A stretch of 64,000 nt of DNA from Trachythela sp. YZ-2020 (Eukaryota; Cnidaria; Anthozoa; Malacalcyonacea; Clavulariidae), in NCBI GenBank assembly GCA_016169945.1, contig JADLSH010000279.1:1984001-2048000 (forward strand), read 5' to 3'. A model generated the notes under the pieces. That model saw only the letters and a list, made by a program, of their open reading frames with translations, was not told where the DNA came from and searched no databases. The translations under genes were made by a program, and so were the position numbers. Shown here piece by piece: positions 36,801 to 43,935 of this stretch; within the stretch, counting starts at the first letter, position 1; the number at the start of each line of letters is the position of its first letter.

Positions 36801-39800
36801 AAGGATTGTAAGCAGCTTTACTGAAGTCCATATCACTCATCCTATCTTGTTGTGGAGGAAATGTATCATTGGAGATTGATGGTCTACTTGACTGCCACTG
36901 GTTTGACTGGTTTGGCCGCTGGTTTGACTGGTTTGGCGGCTGGTTTGACCGCTGGTTTGACTGGTTTGGCCACTGGTTTGACTGGTTTACTTCAACTGGT
37001 GTTGATGATGATGATGGTTTGGTTGATATTTCAGATGAAGGTTTAGACCGCGATGTGCCATTCTAAAATTAAAGACGGTTTGGATGCGAGTTATCAAATC
37101 CCGCTCAAAACAATGAATGTTCTATATATTTCTGCAATCTCAAAGTAAAAGTTTTCCTCGCATTGTTAAATTGATTAAACATACTTGTAAATCATTTAAT
37201 GGACCATATATGGAAAACTTAACATCTATTATCAGGCAAAATCTTCATTTTTATGGCTGTTAGCTCTCGGACATTACGTCATATGGAGAATTATTGCAAG
37301 TGAATTTTCTTTTGTTTTTGGTGGCAAAATATCTCAACAGGACGTGTCATGTCCATGCAGTAATTCAACAGCCAATAAATCCATGAAAATCAAGTTATCG
37401 CCAGAGACGATATAGTCAAACGAGGCTTAAACTATATAAATGAGAGTCAATGAGATTTGCAACTCTCGCTAGCATTTGATCGCCAATTCCCATCAACTCT
37501 CATGAACTTTGAACTGGTTCAAATTTTGCGGCATGAGAATTGATGAGAGTTTTCCCTCGTTTGACCGGTACGCGTGGTAATATCCAGTCAACTCTCATGC
37601 AACTCTTGTTCTCGTTTGACCGGGGCACGAGCGTTGATGAAACTCTCATGAAAACTCTCGCTAGCGTTGGCAACTCTCATCCTCGCTTAACCAGGGGCTT
37701 AACTAGACATTTAAATCCCTGCCCATGTAAACTCAGAATCTCAGAATCGATATGGAAATATTTTTCCATAAACTCACATTCAAACCAGCAACATAACTTT
37801 CATCAAAAGGATTGTAAGCGATTTTGCTGAAGTTCATGTCACTCATTCTATCTTTCTGTGGAGGAAATGTATCGTTGGATATGGAAGCTCTATTTGGAAA
37901 CTGGTTTGACTGGTTCGAAGACTGGTTTGACTGGTTTACTTCGACTGGTGTCGATGATGATGGTGGTTTGGTTTTTGTTTCAGATGATGGTTTAGATGAT
38001 GTCTCGCGATTCTAAAATATCAAGTTTTTCAAAATTCAGTGACTGTAATACTGGAATAATTTTAAGTTTAAGAATAATTGTGAACTATTTTAAGACTTTA
38101 ATAATGCTTAAATAACAAATATTTTCTTCCATTTTCAGTTATAGAAATCCCTCAAAATGACTAAACAACATCTTTTGTAGCTAGAATTGCGTTCGAAAGC
38201 TTTTGACTAAAATGCTCACAAACATATAATGGATTTTAAAACTTGATACACTATATAACACCCTGCGGTATATTAATGTCGTTTTTAGAAAAGTGCTTCT
38301 GCGAATGTACAATGTACTGAAACCATTATTCTTATATTACATTTTCGTTTAATACTGATACATTTTTTATTGAATCGGATCATGTGAACAAGTCTTTACG
38401 CCCCTATTATACCTTAGCCAAAGCACTGGAGTCTCCAGCAGGTCTGGGGGTCTGAAACAACAGGCTATCGCCACTAAATGACCATGCACTTCTGTCAGAC
38501 TTATCAATATCACCAACATATTCAGTACGACCATTGTCAGGTGTTTTACTTGGAGCCAGAAATTTCTCAGACAATCTCGAATCTAGACTGGGTTTGACCA
38601 ATGTTTCACGGTTTTCACTTCTCAAGACTGTTGAAGTTGACTCGTCTGGAATTTCTTCAGCCGATTGACTCGCTTCTTTTGCCCAACTAATATTATATAA
38701 TGATTTACAGTTAGTTTAAATCATAAGTTTCATGAGGAAGATATACCGTGTGGCGCAAAAAAAAGTACGACTGTTTGATTTAGTATAACTTAAAAACTAA
38801 AAGAGCTATTACACTAAAACAAGTTTCTTTGCATTCAGCGATGTCTAACTTAAATTTGGATATATGCCATGTGCATTTTCATGCAATATTGACCGAGATA
38901 GCTGCCTTTAAACTTGAGTAAACATTTTTGGAAGTGTTGAGAATTAGCTAAAAATGGCCTATTAAATAATTTGATAACCATTAGCATTTTACGTAAGCAA
39001 AATTGTCTTTAATGTACCTTTGAGAGGCTTCAGCTAACACACTTTCAGGGAACGACTCCTTGCTTATAAATCTTGAACTGTCACGATTGGAATTACTACT
39101 GTTTCCTGACTTGTTGGTATCAATACTCGCTCTGTCGCTGCTCGTATCTAGCAAAGGCAATTGCATAGTAATTACAAAAATTTACCCCAACTTATATTCA
39201 TTTCTATCATGCTTATAATCGCAGAGCATTGGGTTGAAGGAATCTGAATGTAAAAATGGCAATTCAGGTTCAAGTCCCATTGTGTGAGGAAAGTAAACAA
39301 ATTATTATGTATATATTAAACTAAATGTGACAGTTATAAAGTTAAAATACAGAAATTAATTCTATCGTAATGGGTTGTAGTTTTCTTGATCAATTAGAGG
39401 TATTCAGAACAACAGTGCTGTGCCTAGGGGGCCATAGTGACAAGCTATAAAATATTGCAGTGTTTTCAGCTATTATTATAACATAATATAATATTATTAG
39501 GAATTTAAGCCTGAAGTTATGACATGTACCATGATGAATCATGATGACCTATTTGCAAACCTGTCTTAATGAACTCATTGACAAGTTATAATCATTTTCA
39601 CAGGTACTAAGGAAGGTCACAAAAATCAGGTTCTACCATATATTATGGCAAAGATGTATTGTATACTCAAAGTGATAAAGATTTGGCTTTAAGTTAGTAA
39701 GTTTTAACTTACATTCTGATTCATAAAAGTACCCCTCCTGGAGGACCTGCTGCCTCCCCCCCCCCCATCTCAAGTTTCCTCTAGCACACCTGTCAATCGG

Positions 39801-40633
39801 CTTGTTGCAAATGCTAAAGTAGAAGTTAACTAGAACTAACCTTGCATAGTAGCTGCCTTGAGAGCAGCAAGCAAAACATCAACATTCTCAGATGCCTGTT
39901 CTGGAAGATCTGGTAGTTCCCTAAGAAATTATTATTTGATCATAATATTGGGTAATTCCAGAAAAGATCCTGACTCCCCCTACAGAGGAACTTTCTGCCG
40001 TCCGGAGGGGAGGGTGGGGGACTCACCTCTGAAAATAGTAAAATGTACTAGGACAACTGAAGGGGAGATAGGGGTCAAGGCTCTATGATCAATTGATGCC
40101 AATCACTGTTTGCTCCCTAAAATTGCATATCTGATCCCAAAAATGATAGAATATGGGCTTACATAAACTGATTGGATGTACAGGAGTGTGCACTCTCAAC
40201 AAATTTATCACTCTTGAATCTGTAGTAGGTTTAGTGAAGCATGCAGGGGCCAGGGGGGGAGGTTGTGCATGTCAGCTTGCATATCTGCCTATAAGCATAC
40301 ATTTTAAGCTATTCTGAAATTTTGATTATTATGGATAACCTCTAGGAATTAGATCAATAATGTAGAATACCCAATATTCTTCTGCTTGTCACCACCATCT
40401 TCACATTGTCTATAAACACCTTCATCGTCATCATCAGCAGACATACTCTCTCTTGAATGCATGCTATTACTGCTAATATCCAAATCTGAGTGAAACGACT
40501 CCAGATCGCTGACATGAGAAGGAAACGAAATATCACTGAATGCAACAGAGCCTTCATGATCACCATCGCCTGCACCAAGAAAGTTAAATTCCCCGAGATT
40601 TGGAGGCTTCGTTGATCGACCTTTGCCCGCCAT
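12767..40633 (-). CDS. CEP192 (SPD-2 family) centrosomal scaffold, 43 exons
   Basis: CEP192 recruits pericentriolar material, Aurora A and PLK kinases at centrosomes and centrioles. The assignment rests on several independent matches to the vertebrate protein as I recall it: FGEFFAAKTEEMGRLG (exon 10), YNPTSRWIRC (exon 12), FTNAGNI (exon 18), ILSNKSW (exon 21), LFAPSSFGVF (exon 24), NTGHRAAFVKAV (exon 26), FELIWPAHC (exon 33), RATYPVF (exon 37) and RIPVYFSPQEAGKHYEA (exon 43). Joined exons keep phase throughout except for uncertainty at exon 12, giving about 2,490 residues (human about 2,540). Start ATG is at 40633 and stop TGA at 12767-12769. The N-terminal half is disordered and Ser/Thr-rich; the C-terminal half is a chain of ASH/MSP-like beta domains encoded by small exons. 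Exon coordinates are in the entries below. Confidence 0.93.
13005..13711. repeat. MITE with TIRs, carrying a nested MITE
   Basis: The outer ends tggcccggttagtgggacag (left) and tgtcccgctataactgggcca-like (right) are imperfect inverted repeats. Inside, cagagtagagatcatacaga (from about 13195) and its reverse complement (to about 13543) mark a second, nested inverted-repeat element. It lies in the intron between CEP192 exons 42 and 43. Confidence 0.65.
15041..15252 (+). repeat. tRNA-derived SINE, family A (copy 2)
   Basis: Best copy of the family. Its A-box reads tagctcagttggttagagcg and its B-box gattcaattcc, spaced as in a tRNA gene. The shared body (cgcaactgatcctggctagg, then ttcgagtattccatctac) and tail follow. 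The head is not a functional tRNA gene because the acceptor stem does not close with the body. It is intronic in CEP192 between exons 40 and 41, antisense to the gene. Confidence 0.8.
16091..16648. repeat. MITE with long terminal inverted repeats
   Basis: The left end taggggccgattgcatggac pairs with the right end gtccatgtaatcggccccta. The repeats extend inward through ccgggctagc motifs for roughly 40 bp. Several internal cgggctagcccg palindromes are present. No open frame. It sits in the intron between CEP192 exons 38 and 39. Confidence 0.85.
16865..18527 (-). CDS. CEP192 exons 38-35
   Basis: Exons: 38 at 16865-16924, 37 at 17167-17262, 36 at 17363-17442, 35 at 18311-18527. Together they encode a domain opening VTPTLIDFAGTEINKAS (exon 35), STVTIENISTSSLRWKISS (exon 36), SSELLRATYPVFSFSTQSGF (exon 37) and EFRARDAGDYCQIWDCQ (exon 38). 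This run parallels human CEP192 residues that I recall as ITFPTTEPGETSESC and RATYAAFRC. Exon 35 begins with a longer linker (LSIVKASKDEPRLSQTY). Confidence 0.9.
16937..17147. repeat. GATGAGAGTTGA-type MITE (copy 1)
   Basis: It is built of alternating aactctcatca and tgatgagagtt motifs and bounded by caaacgagg at the left and cgcttgacca at the right. Related elements are at 37412 and 49119. It fills most of the CEP192 intron between exons 37 and 38, and begins only 13 bp upstream of the exon 38 acceptor. Confidence 0.65.
17497..18243. repeat. Seven-copy tandem repeat, period about 112-120 bp
   Basis: Each unit contains agctctaacagttctaaact, a gttctcc stretch, a cagtaaggg(t/c)catc block, cattgatccagtgttac and aggaggaaacc. 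Copies start near 17500, 17610, 17722, 17840, 17957, 18060 and 18175 and are diverged by scattered substitutions. Single copies of the unit occur elsewhere in the window (about 2985, 16015, 20595, 21180, 26385, 26705). It fills the CEP192 intron between exons 35 and 36. Confidence 0.85.
18875..21119 (-). CDS. CEP192 exons 34-28
   Basis: Exons: 34 at 18875-18980, 33 at 19110-19175, 32 at 19248-19305, 31 at 19361-19465, 30 at 19586-19810, 29 at 20431-20540, 28 at 20998-21119. Phases chain without a break. Landmarks: exon 28 VFYHGDEVLRQWYRR-like end (human YLFGGDEISRQQYRR); exon 31 TSAWSLIPEQLSLKVPVQ (human PWTVLPEHLILVAP); exon 32 KKVQLLNFSDRPL; exon 33 FELIWPAHCIAVTPHTGTIA; exon 34 LPWSGTAYVKCDGVKK. 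Exon 30 is a 75-codon acidic and basic linker (ATPRRRRVEPETETS) between domains. Confidence 0.9.
21876..24877 (-). CDS. CEP192 exons 27-20
   Basis: Exons: 27 at 21876-21958, 26 at 22050-22137, 25 at 22235-22324, 24 at 22833-22928, 23 at 23195-23263, 22 at 23492-23579, 21 at 23670-23732, 20 at 24785-24877. Landmarks: exon 20 KCYEVLLRGSAVEPQPEMDD; exon 21 PPILSNKSWLCWTGVDLG; exon 22 HQRLFLLNDAADQSIHFQAM; exon 23 SEFSKGGTLSEQMVLRPK; exon 24 MPIYVLFAPSSFGVFKSALV; exon 25 IPLYAYGGKSCLSF; exon 26 NTGHRAAFVKAVCYA; exon 27 LSIVPSEFVLPERSTK. These match the two central ASH/MSP-like domains of human CEP192 in order and spacing. Confidence 0.92.
24969..27730 (-). CDS. CEP192 exons 19-13
   Basis: Exons: 19 at 24969-25021, 18 at 25362-25520, 17 at 25993-26135, 16 at 26286-26346, 15 at 26536-26649, 14 at 27214-27339, 13 at 27587-27730. 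Landmarks: exon 13 IDFKCLSAGVYIAEMKV; exon 14 LDFGEIHHGCDSVKPLRIVN; exon 16 EPLVVWIELAGKNE; exon 17 AIMGFTKIQIPKAFQ; exon 18 REFPFTNAGNICANVELTVP and FQVRPGM; exon 19 VMVKVMFTPLCKETYE. They encode the SPD-2-type domains at the centre of CEP192. The ATG-like opening of exon 18 is internal, not a start. Confidence 0.92.
25061..25300. repeat. (TTCAG)48 pentanucleotide satellite
   Basis: Forty-eight uninterrupted TTCAG units span exactly 240 bp with no substitution. It lies in the CEP192 intron between exons 18 and 19, 40 bp upstream of exon 19 and 61 bp downstream of exon 18 in transcript sense. On the transcribed strand it reads CTGAA repeats. Confidence 0.97.
25696..25905. repeat. Two-copy direct repeat of about 105 bp
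   Basis: Two adjacent near-identical copies share ccccgccattcc, ggatacccccgt, gtactttacaataagtatgc and aatatatggtttttca, separated by a poly-C tract. It is intronic in CEP192 between exons 17 and 18. Confidence 0.85.
26810..27115 (-). repeat. tRNA-derived SINE, family B (copy 2)
   Basis: Reverse-oriented copy. It contains aaaaccggagtacccggaga, aaccctcgaagcacaggaga and the reverse of the tRNA-like head (ggcagcgcgctaaccgc, then gccacccgtgc). Its head end lies about 100 bp from CEP192 exon 14. Confidence 0.75.
28600..28662. repeat. 15-bp tandem repeat (aagtcggcacaaaac)
   Basis: About four to five units of aagtcggcacaaaac lie between a G-rich tract near 28510 and a segment shared with the MITE at 63411-63692. 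Intronic in CEP192. Confidence 0.8.
28855..29055. repeat. Hairpin MITE, tcgtagtcgt family (copy 1)
   Basis: The inner hairpin pairs gccatctcgcaaaagtcgta with its complement around 28960. The flank carries actcgtagtcgtactcgtag. The same arrangement in opposite orientation is at 55565-55755. Confidence 0.75.
29328..29588 (-). CDS. CEP192 exon 12 with uncertain 3' boundary
   Basis: It starts after an atag acceptor in phase 0 and encodes DFPGVLCVG, AEADISIYNPTSRWIRCSSE and IVTCIVNGLK, the opening of the first SPD-2-type domain. A perfect GT donor (AAG/gtaggt) lies at 29399. However, the frame stays open to 29328 through VELSGIELFISPKANQETFT, which fits the human segment between VNGEK and IKVLF, and then meets TGA. 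No GT follows that point in phase, so the true junction to exon 13 is unresolved. Choosing 29400 loses about 24 conserved residues; choosing 29328 needs a non-GT donor or a one-base sequence error. Confidence 0.7.
30126..32516 (-). CDS. CEP192 exon 11, giant disordered exon
   Basis: One exon of 797 codons, phase 0 at both ends (acceptor tatttag, donor CAG/gtaggt). It is rich in Ser, Thr, Pro, Gln and His and has no folded-domain signature apart from a short helical-looking patch (NELKSLSKTLARANIDDAQE) that may match human ASAIAEASVNTDPSQLAAM. Two degenerate internal repeat families are visible: an approximately 30-residue unit with YATI-S-QTT (about 31190-31450) and a unit with VSSHAF/IPSHAF (about 30500-30800). 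It is the likely flexible scaffold region between the kinase-binding N-terminus and the beta domains. Confidence 0.9.
32602..32961. repeat. MITE, AGGCCCGTTT family (copy 1)
   Basis: Terminal inverted repeats exceed 35 bp: left aggcccgtttcagacgccgc, right gcggcgtctgaaacgggcct, continuing through ccactcatgcgccgaactta. No coding capacity. It lies just upstream of CEP192 exon 11 in transcript sense. Confidence 0.9.
33164..33680. repeat. hAT-like MITE nested in a TIR element
   Basis: The ends cagtggtgtaacttaac and gttaagttacaccactg are perfect inverted repeats, and flanking agttac looks like a target-site remnant. Flanks at about 33010-33120 and 33685-33790 are themselves inverted copies (tagaacaaaggtaac against gttacctttgttcta), so this element inserted into an older one. 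Internal gggcaagt/acttgccc motifs are frequent. Confidence 0.75.
33899..34093 (-). CDS. CEP192 exon 10 (conserved FGEFFAAKTEE segment)
   Basis: A 65-codon exon, phase 0 on both sides. Its second half, VRISFGEFFAAKTEEMGRLG then DGNENRPR, is the best-conserved N-terminal patch and matches human LRLSLGEFFAQRSEALGCLG. In human CEP192 this lies in the region I recall as the Aurora A binding segment, so kinase docking is the likely role (inference). The donor is CCAAGA/gtaagt. Confidence 0.92.
34185..35050. repeat. CAACAAGTTGTTGACAAG-type repeat clusters
   Basis: Two blocks (about 34185-34275 and 34858-35050) made of short runs such as cttgtcaacaag, gttgtcaaca and acaagttgt in both orientations, with gtgttcacactgc-like boundaries. 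A third related block is at 45140-45420. They resemble one dispersed element rather than a simple microsatellite. Between them is AT/AG-rich sequence with no exon. Confidence 0.6.
35190..35594. repeat. hAT-like MITE
   Basis: The ends cagtggcgtaactactatgg and gatataactttacgccactg are inverted repeats. The flanks ttatatgt and tgttatgt are a probable diverged 8-bp target-site duplication. Subterminal gggggcccc motifs face each other. Intronic in CEP192 between exons 9 and 10. Confidence 0.8.
35795..36264 (-). CDS. CEP192 exons 9-7
   Basis: Exons: 9 at 35795-35862, 8 at 36062-36118, 7 at 36228-36264. They are small exons with phases 0 to 1, 1 to 1 and 1 to 0. The product reads NQGLENGTSMFG, then DGDFGNDIQGEFSFQSA, then EAAKRLDEDEKIFEESHR. 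The last part parallels the acidic human segment QDEEEFNKEHQFIQEE just ahead of the FGEFF motif. Exon 7 is only 37 bp. Confidence 0.85.
36415..36755. repeat. Dispersed element with gacgtttcgagcgaaggccc
   Basis: The left half carries aggatcaatctacctgaaaa, then aacttcgacgtttcgagcga and aggccctttgtct. The right half carries the inverted aaaacgtcgaagttcttgtt. Between them are A/T homopolymers. The same core recurs near 5745-5850, 35065-35155, 47700-47850 and 62320-62390. Confidence 0.7.
36781..37062 (-). CDS. CEP192 exon 6 (tandem duplicate of exon 5)
   Basis: A 94-codon exon, phase 0 at both ends. It begins NGTSRSKPSSE and PSSSSTPVEVNQSNQ. An expanded NQSNQ/NQRSNQ/NQWPNQ run follows, then PSISNDTFPPQ, DRMSDMDFSKAAYNPFD and the donor GTGAG. 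It parallels exon 5 from end to end, with 16 more codons caused mainly by the Asn-Gln-Ser repeats. Function is unknown; the YNPFD ending is the same in both copies and may be a short docking motif (inference). Confidence 0.9.
37412..37696. repeat. GATGAGAGTTGA-type MITE (copy 2)
   Basis: Bounded by gtcaaacgaggc and cctcgcttaacca. It contains internal caactctcatgcaactct, gttctcgtttgaccgggg and gatgaaactctcatg. It lies between the duplicated CEP192 exons 5 and 6. Confidence 0.75.
37778..38011 (-). CDS. CEP192 exon 5 (tandem duplicate of exon 6)
   Basis: A 78-codon exon, phase 0 at both ends. It encodes RETSSKPSSETKTKPPSSS, TPVEVNQSNQ, ASISNDTFPPQKDRMSDMNF, SKIAYNPFDESYVAGLN. Because both exons are symmetrical (0-0), either could be skipped or included without changing frame. 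Duplication is evident from shared coding sequence and from matching splice-site sequence (attttag acceptors, AAT/gtgag donors). Confidence 0.9.
38413..39920 (-). CDS. CEP192 exons 4-2
   Basis: Exons: 4 at 38413-38686, 3 at 39018-39147, 2 at 39841-39920. Exon 2 codes ELPDLPEQASENVDVLLAAL, which looks helical. Exon 3 codes a Ser/Asn-rich linker ending ESVLAEASQR. Exon 4 codes a disordered segment with WSFSGDSLLFQTPRPAGD. All phases chain (2, 1, 2, 0). Sequence identity with the vertebrate N-terminus is weak; the assignment relies on splice continuity. Confidence 0.8.
40371..40633 (-). CDS. CEP192 exon 1 with start codon
   Basis: ATG at 40633 opens MAGKGRSTKPPNLGEFNFLG. An acidic Ser-rich stretch follows (SHVSDLESFHSDLDISSN, then MSADDDDEGVY). 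The donor is at 40370 with a phase-2 end, completed by exon 2. A plausible 5'UTR donor (gatgg/gtgag near 40750, minus strand) and an acceptor near 40713 suggest a non-coding first exon upstream. The acidic serine-rich N-terminus resembles the PLK-docking part of vertebrate CEP192 in character only. Confidence 0.78.
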
Positions 40634-42057
40634 GATAAAATCAAAGATCGCATGAGATTGTCAATAAATCTTCATAATTTTGCTGTGATCGCAGCTTCAA
40701 CTAAGAGCTGAGAAGGTCGTCCAGTACAAAATTCAGAAAAAAAACTCACCCATCTTTTATATTCACCGCCACTTGCGAGCGAGGCTCTCAGACAGTGCTT
40801 CCACTTTAATGAAGCGCAAGACAGCTCAAAATTTTAAATTATAAAAAAACTATTAAAATTGTAAAAATTTATAGCCCATAAAGTATTAAGTTAAATGAAA
40901 AAAAACGTGAGCTTAAGTTATCTATGAATAAGAGCTTAAGTTACTATGAATTATGCAATATGCATTATGTATTAATGTTACTAAGCACCTCACAAAATTA
41001 CTAATTATTGTTTTATTGATGAGCCGCAAAAGAACAAGTGAAAGAATGAACTTCAAGCTCAATTGTTTCATTTCAAACACTAGCTTTAACTATAAACTTT
41101 ATTATTTTTCGTTTTATTAACTAAAATTAACTAATGAAAATTTCAACTAAAAGAAATTGTACAGTAAAGAAAAGAAAACTCTTTTTAGCAAGTGGTAACA
41201 CTATCTATATAGAAAAAATTAGAAAAATTTAGAATTTAATTAAAGAATTTTAAAATGTAAAAATGCGTTCTTACATTTACTTCCCGAAATCATCACATAT
41301 TGCTATAAATGTTGGAGGACGTCTGAATAAAATCAGCCACCTTTTGGTAAAGGTGAGATTAATTTGAAAATATTTTAGCTTCAATGTTGAAAGTTGCCCT
41401 TGGGGAGTGGGGAACTTGGGTATAGTATTTGGGTGGGGCGAACCTGTGCTGCCAAAATATTTAGTTTTCCAAATCAATAATAACTCAGTTCACTCCCACG
41501 CAGGCTATTGCTTTAGATCATCTAATTGATTGCTTAGGGACTCATACAATACAGTTTCAATAATTTTTAATAGTATTTTCTTCCCCAACGGCCCAACTCT
41601 CCCCCCAACTGCATTACTTGACTGATCCTATATGGTCGGGACAAGACTAGACCCATAACATAATTAAGTAAAAGGCACTTCTTTTGGCAGTAATGTGCCA
41701 CCAAACCATAGACAGCTAGGGGCTGGCACATTGCAAGCTAAACTGCTAAAGGGTTAACAAGATTGAGACACTGGCAGATAGTTTTGTTAACCCATTAACT
41801 GGCAGTACCCTACCACTGACAAATAAAATCGTCTGCCATTAGACAGAGTAAAATACTAAAGTAGGGCACATTGCCAGCCAATGGGTTAACAAGAGACACT
41901 GGCAGATAGTTTTGTTAACCCATTAACTGGCAGGCCCTAGTCTTGTCTGGTGTTAGACAAAGTAAAATACTAAAGTAGGATGCATCTGGATGCATTGCAA
42001 GCTAATGGGTTAATCAGAATTGAAGCTATCAAAGTCAAACACATTTTTAACTTTCAG
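40634..42057. promoter_or_regulatory. Head-to-head CEP192/METTL17 intergenic region
   Basis: CEP192 (minus) and METTL17 (plus) diverge from this stretch of about 1.4 kb, so both promoters, and probably METTL17 exon 1 with its mitochondrial presequence, should be here. It is very AT-rich between 40,800 and 41,280. A tandem duplication occupies 41756-42011. I could not identify a convincing TATA or initiator. ATG at 41980 is in frame with METTL17 exon 2 but lies in the repeated sequence. Confidence 0.5.
41756..42011. repeat. Two-copy tandem duplication of about 128 bp
   Basis: Units share ggttaacaag, agacactggcagatagtttt, gttaacccattaactggcag, agacaaagtaaaatactaaa and gcattgcaagctaatgggtt-like ends. 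It lies immediately upstream of the first recognisable METTL17 exon. Confidence 0.8.
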
Positions 42058-43935
42058 TGCTGCACAAGCCAGGCAGGCAATCAACCGTTAACAAAAGATG
42101 GGGAAGGATTAAAGTCAAGTAAATGGGGTTATACTCGTGAGGAAAATGGTTTCAAGAAACATGATAAGAACACAACAGGTCTCTATCATTTGGGAACGAT
42201 CAATCTACCTCAGCAATTGGAAAAAAATCTCAATGAATATTTGCAAAGTAAGCCTATGAATGATTTTGCTAATTTTTAATAAGTACTTATTTATAAGTAA
42301 GCTCAGGCTATCAAGGTGAAGAAGGATCCAGGGGGTAGATTTACTGGGGGGTGCACACCCCTCCTGTCTTTGGCCAAGGGGGTGCAGGTGGGGTGCCAAT
42401 TTCTATATCAAATCCAAATTTTGGATTTGGCATGGCATGCAAAAATATAATATTGGGCTATTTGGGCCCTCTTTAACAATCTAGGAAAATCTTATTTTTC
42501 AAAACGTTTCTGACAAGCTCAGTCTCTTGACCCTGTCTTCAGTGATGATGCACCCTGAGGCATGGGCCGATAGTGTGGTTATAAAATTATTTGAAAATTT
42601 CACAGCACGAAACTTCATTCTTTCTACTGAATGAAATTTGTTAGAGTTTCCAAGGAAGCATATTGTGGAAGACGCAGTCCAACTATCAAAACATTTACAA
42701 AACCGAGGCAGACCAACTGAGAGGACTTGGGCCAAGTACAAGGAAGCTAAGGTTGCTAGAAAGCAGCTCAAAGGTTTGTAACACTTAAGAATCGAACAAA
42801 AAGTTGCAAGTGTTCCCGTTCAATTGTTAGGAACCCTGTAAATGGAGCAATAAGCTCTGTAGGGTTAACCTGCCTAATGGCTAAGCTTAAACTAAGAATC
42901 GAATCAAAGGTGTCCCTGAAATTCCAAACGTTTGCATGAATTGTTAGCAAATTTATCTACTATATATAATGCCTTGGAACCAAAGAGTAGATTTCCTGGA
43001 TCAATGATCAGATGGGATGAGAGATGGATTGGACTGGATGACAGGGGGCTAGGGGACTATATTCCCCTAAGTAGAGGTGGGGGTAAGCCCTCCAAAAAAG
43101 ATCAGAATGGGATAGCTTGATGTGAAGGTGTCATATACTTCGCTGTCTGAAATGCCAAATGAACAAAATGACCTGGTTTCTGCTTGTCAAATCTTCAGGG
43201 ACGGACGTACAACTCTTACATAAGACACCAATTGGGTATGCCCAAGCTAGATCGCTTCGCCCACGCAGGCATAGTGACCGTAATCTAAAATGATCTTTAG
43301 CAATAATACTGATTCTGCGTAAATTATTTTAAAATGTAGAAAATCCAGCCGTTGAAGCAAATGACACTCAGAGAGTCGACAGACTTAGTCTGAATGAAGC
43401 CGACGAATTTGATATTTTACCATCAACGTCTGAAACGCAACATATTGAAAAACCTGCTAGACCCTCTCTCACAAAGAAACCAAAAATGCAAGAATACAAA
43501 ATAATACGGTATCTATGAATGTAAAATTGTTATGATTAAAGATGGGGTACAGTCTGTTAGCACATGTCAGCTTTGTTTACATTTTTTCTATCAAAACAAT
43601 GGACTTTATCAACGAAGTTGTGGCAACTTCATATATTTTCCTGCTTCCACAGTAAAATAAATGATCAAGGTATCACAATCAAGCTTTGCAAGAATATACA
43701 ACCAAGTTAAACTGCTTGTATTATGATCAGGAGGCTCCAATGTACACATGCGCAGAACAGACTGTACCGCATCTTTAACCCTCTAGCTTGTGAAAATGTT
43801 AATAATTATGTGTGACCCCAGACCCCTTAACTATGATTCATAATACTCCATAGATATCAGAAGCGAGAGGCAGCAGCATACACAGCAGATCGGGTCCCTG
43901 CTAGTTACGGAGCTACACTACGAGTGTTACATGAA
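42058..43935 (+). CDS. METTL17 first four recognised exons
   Basis: Exons: 42058-42247, 42645-42773, 43340-43508, 43854-43935. The first is bounded by an aactttcag acceptor and CAAA/gtaagc donor and codes TGLYHLGTINLPQQLEKNLN (human GILKLPHVRLPQALANG). The second codes FPRKHIVEDAVQLSKHLQNR. The third codes a polar linker (RVDRLSLNEADEFDILPS). The fourth codes the helix before the SAM fold, VPASYGATLRVLHE. Phases 1, 1, 2 and 0 at the 3' ends are consistent. Confidence 0.85.

Noticed and set aside
36852..38015. Plus-strand frames with repeated Gly-Leu-Thr or Trp-Phe-Asp-Trp units
   Set aside because: Antisense of the CEP192 duplicated exons and their Asn-Gln-Ser repeats; no splice or family support on the plus strand.
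42499..42771. 90-codon minus-strand frame (MSCFLATLASLYL...)
   Set aside because: Antisense to METTL17 exon 42645-42773, which has correct splice sites, phase and family similarity on the plus strand.
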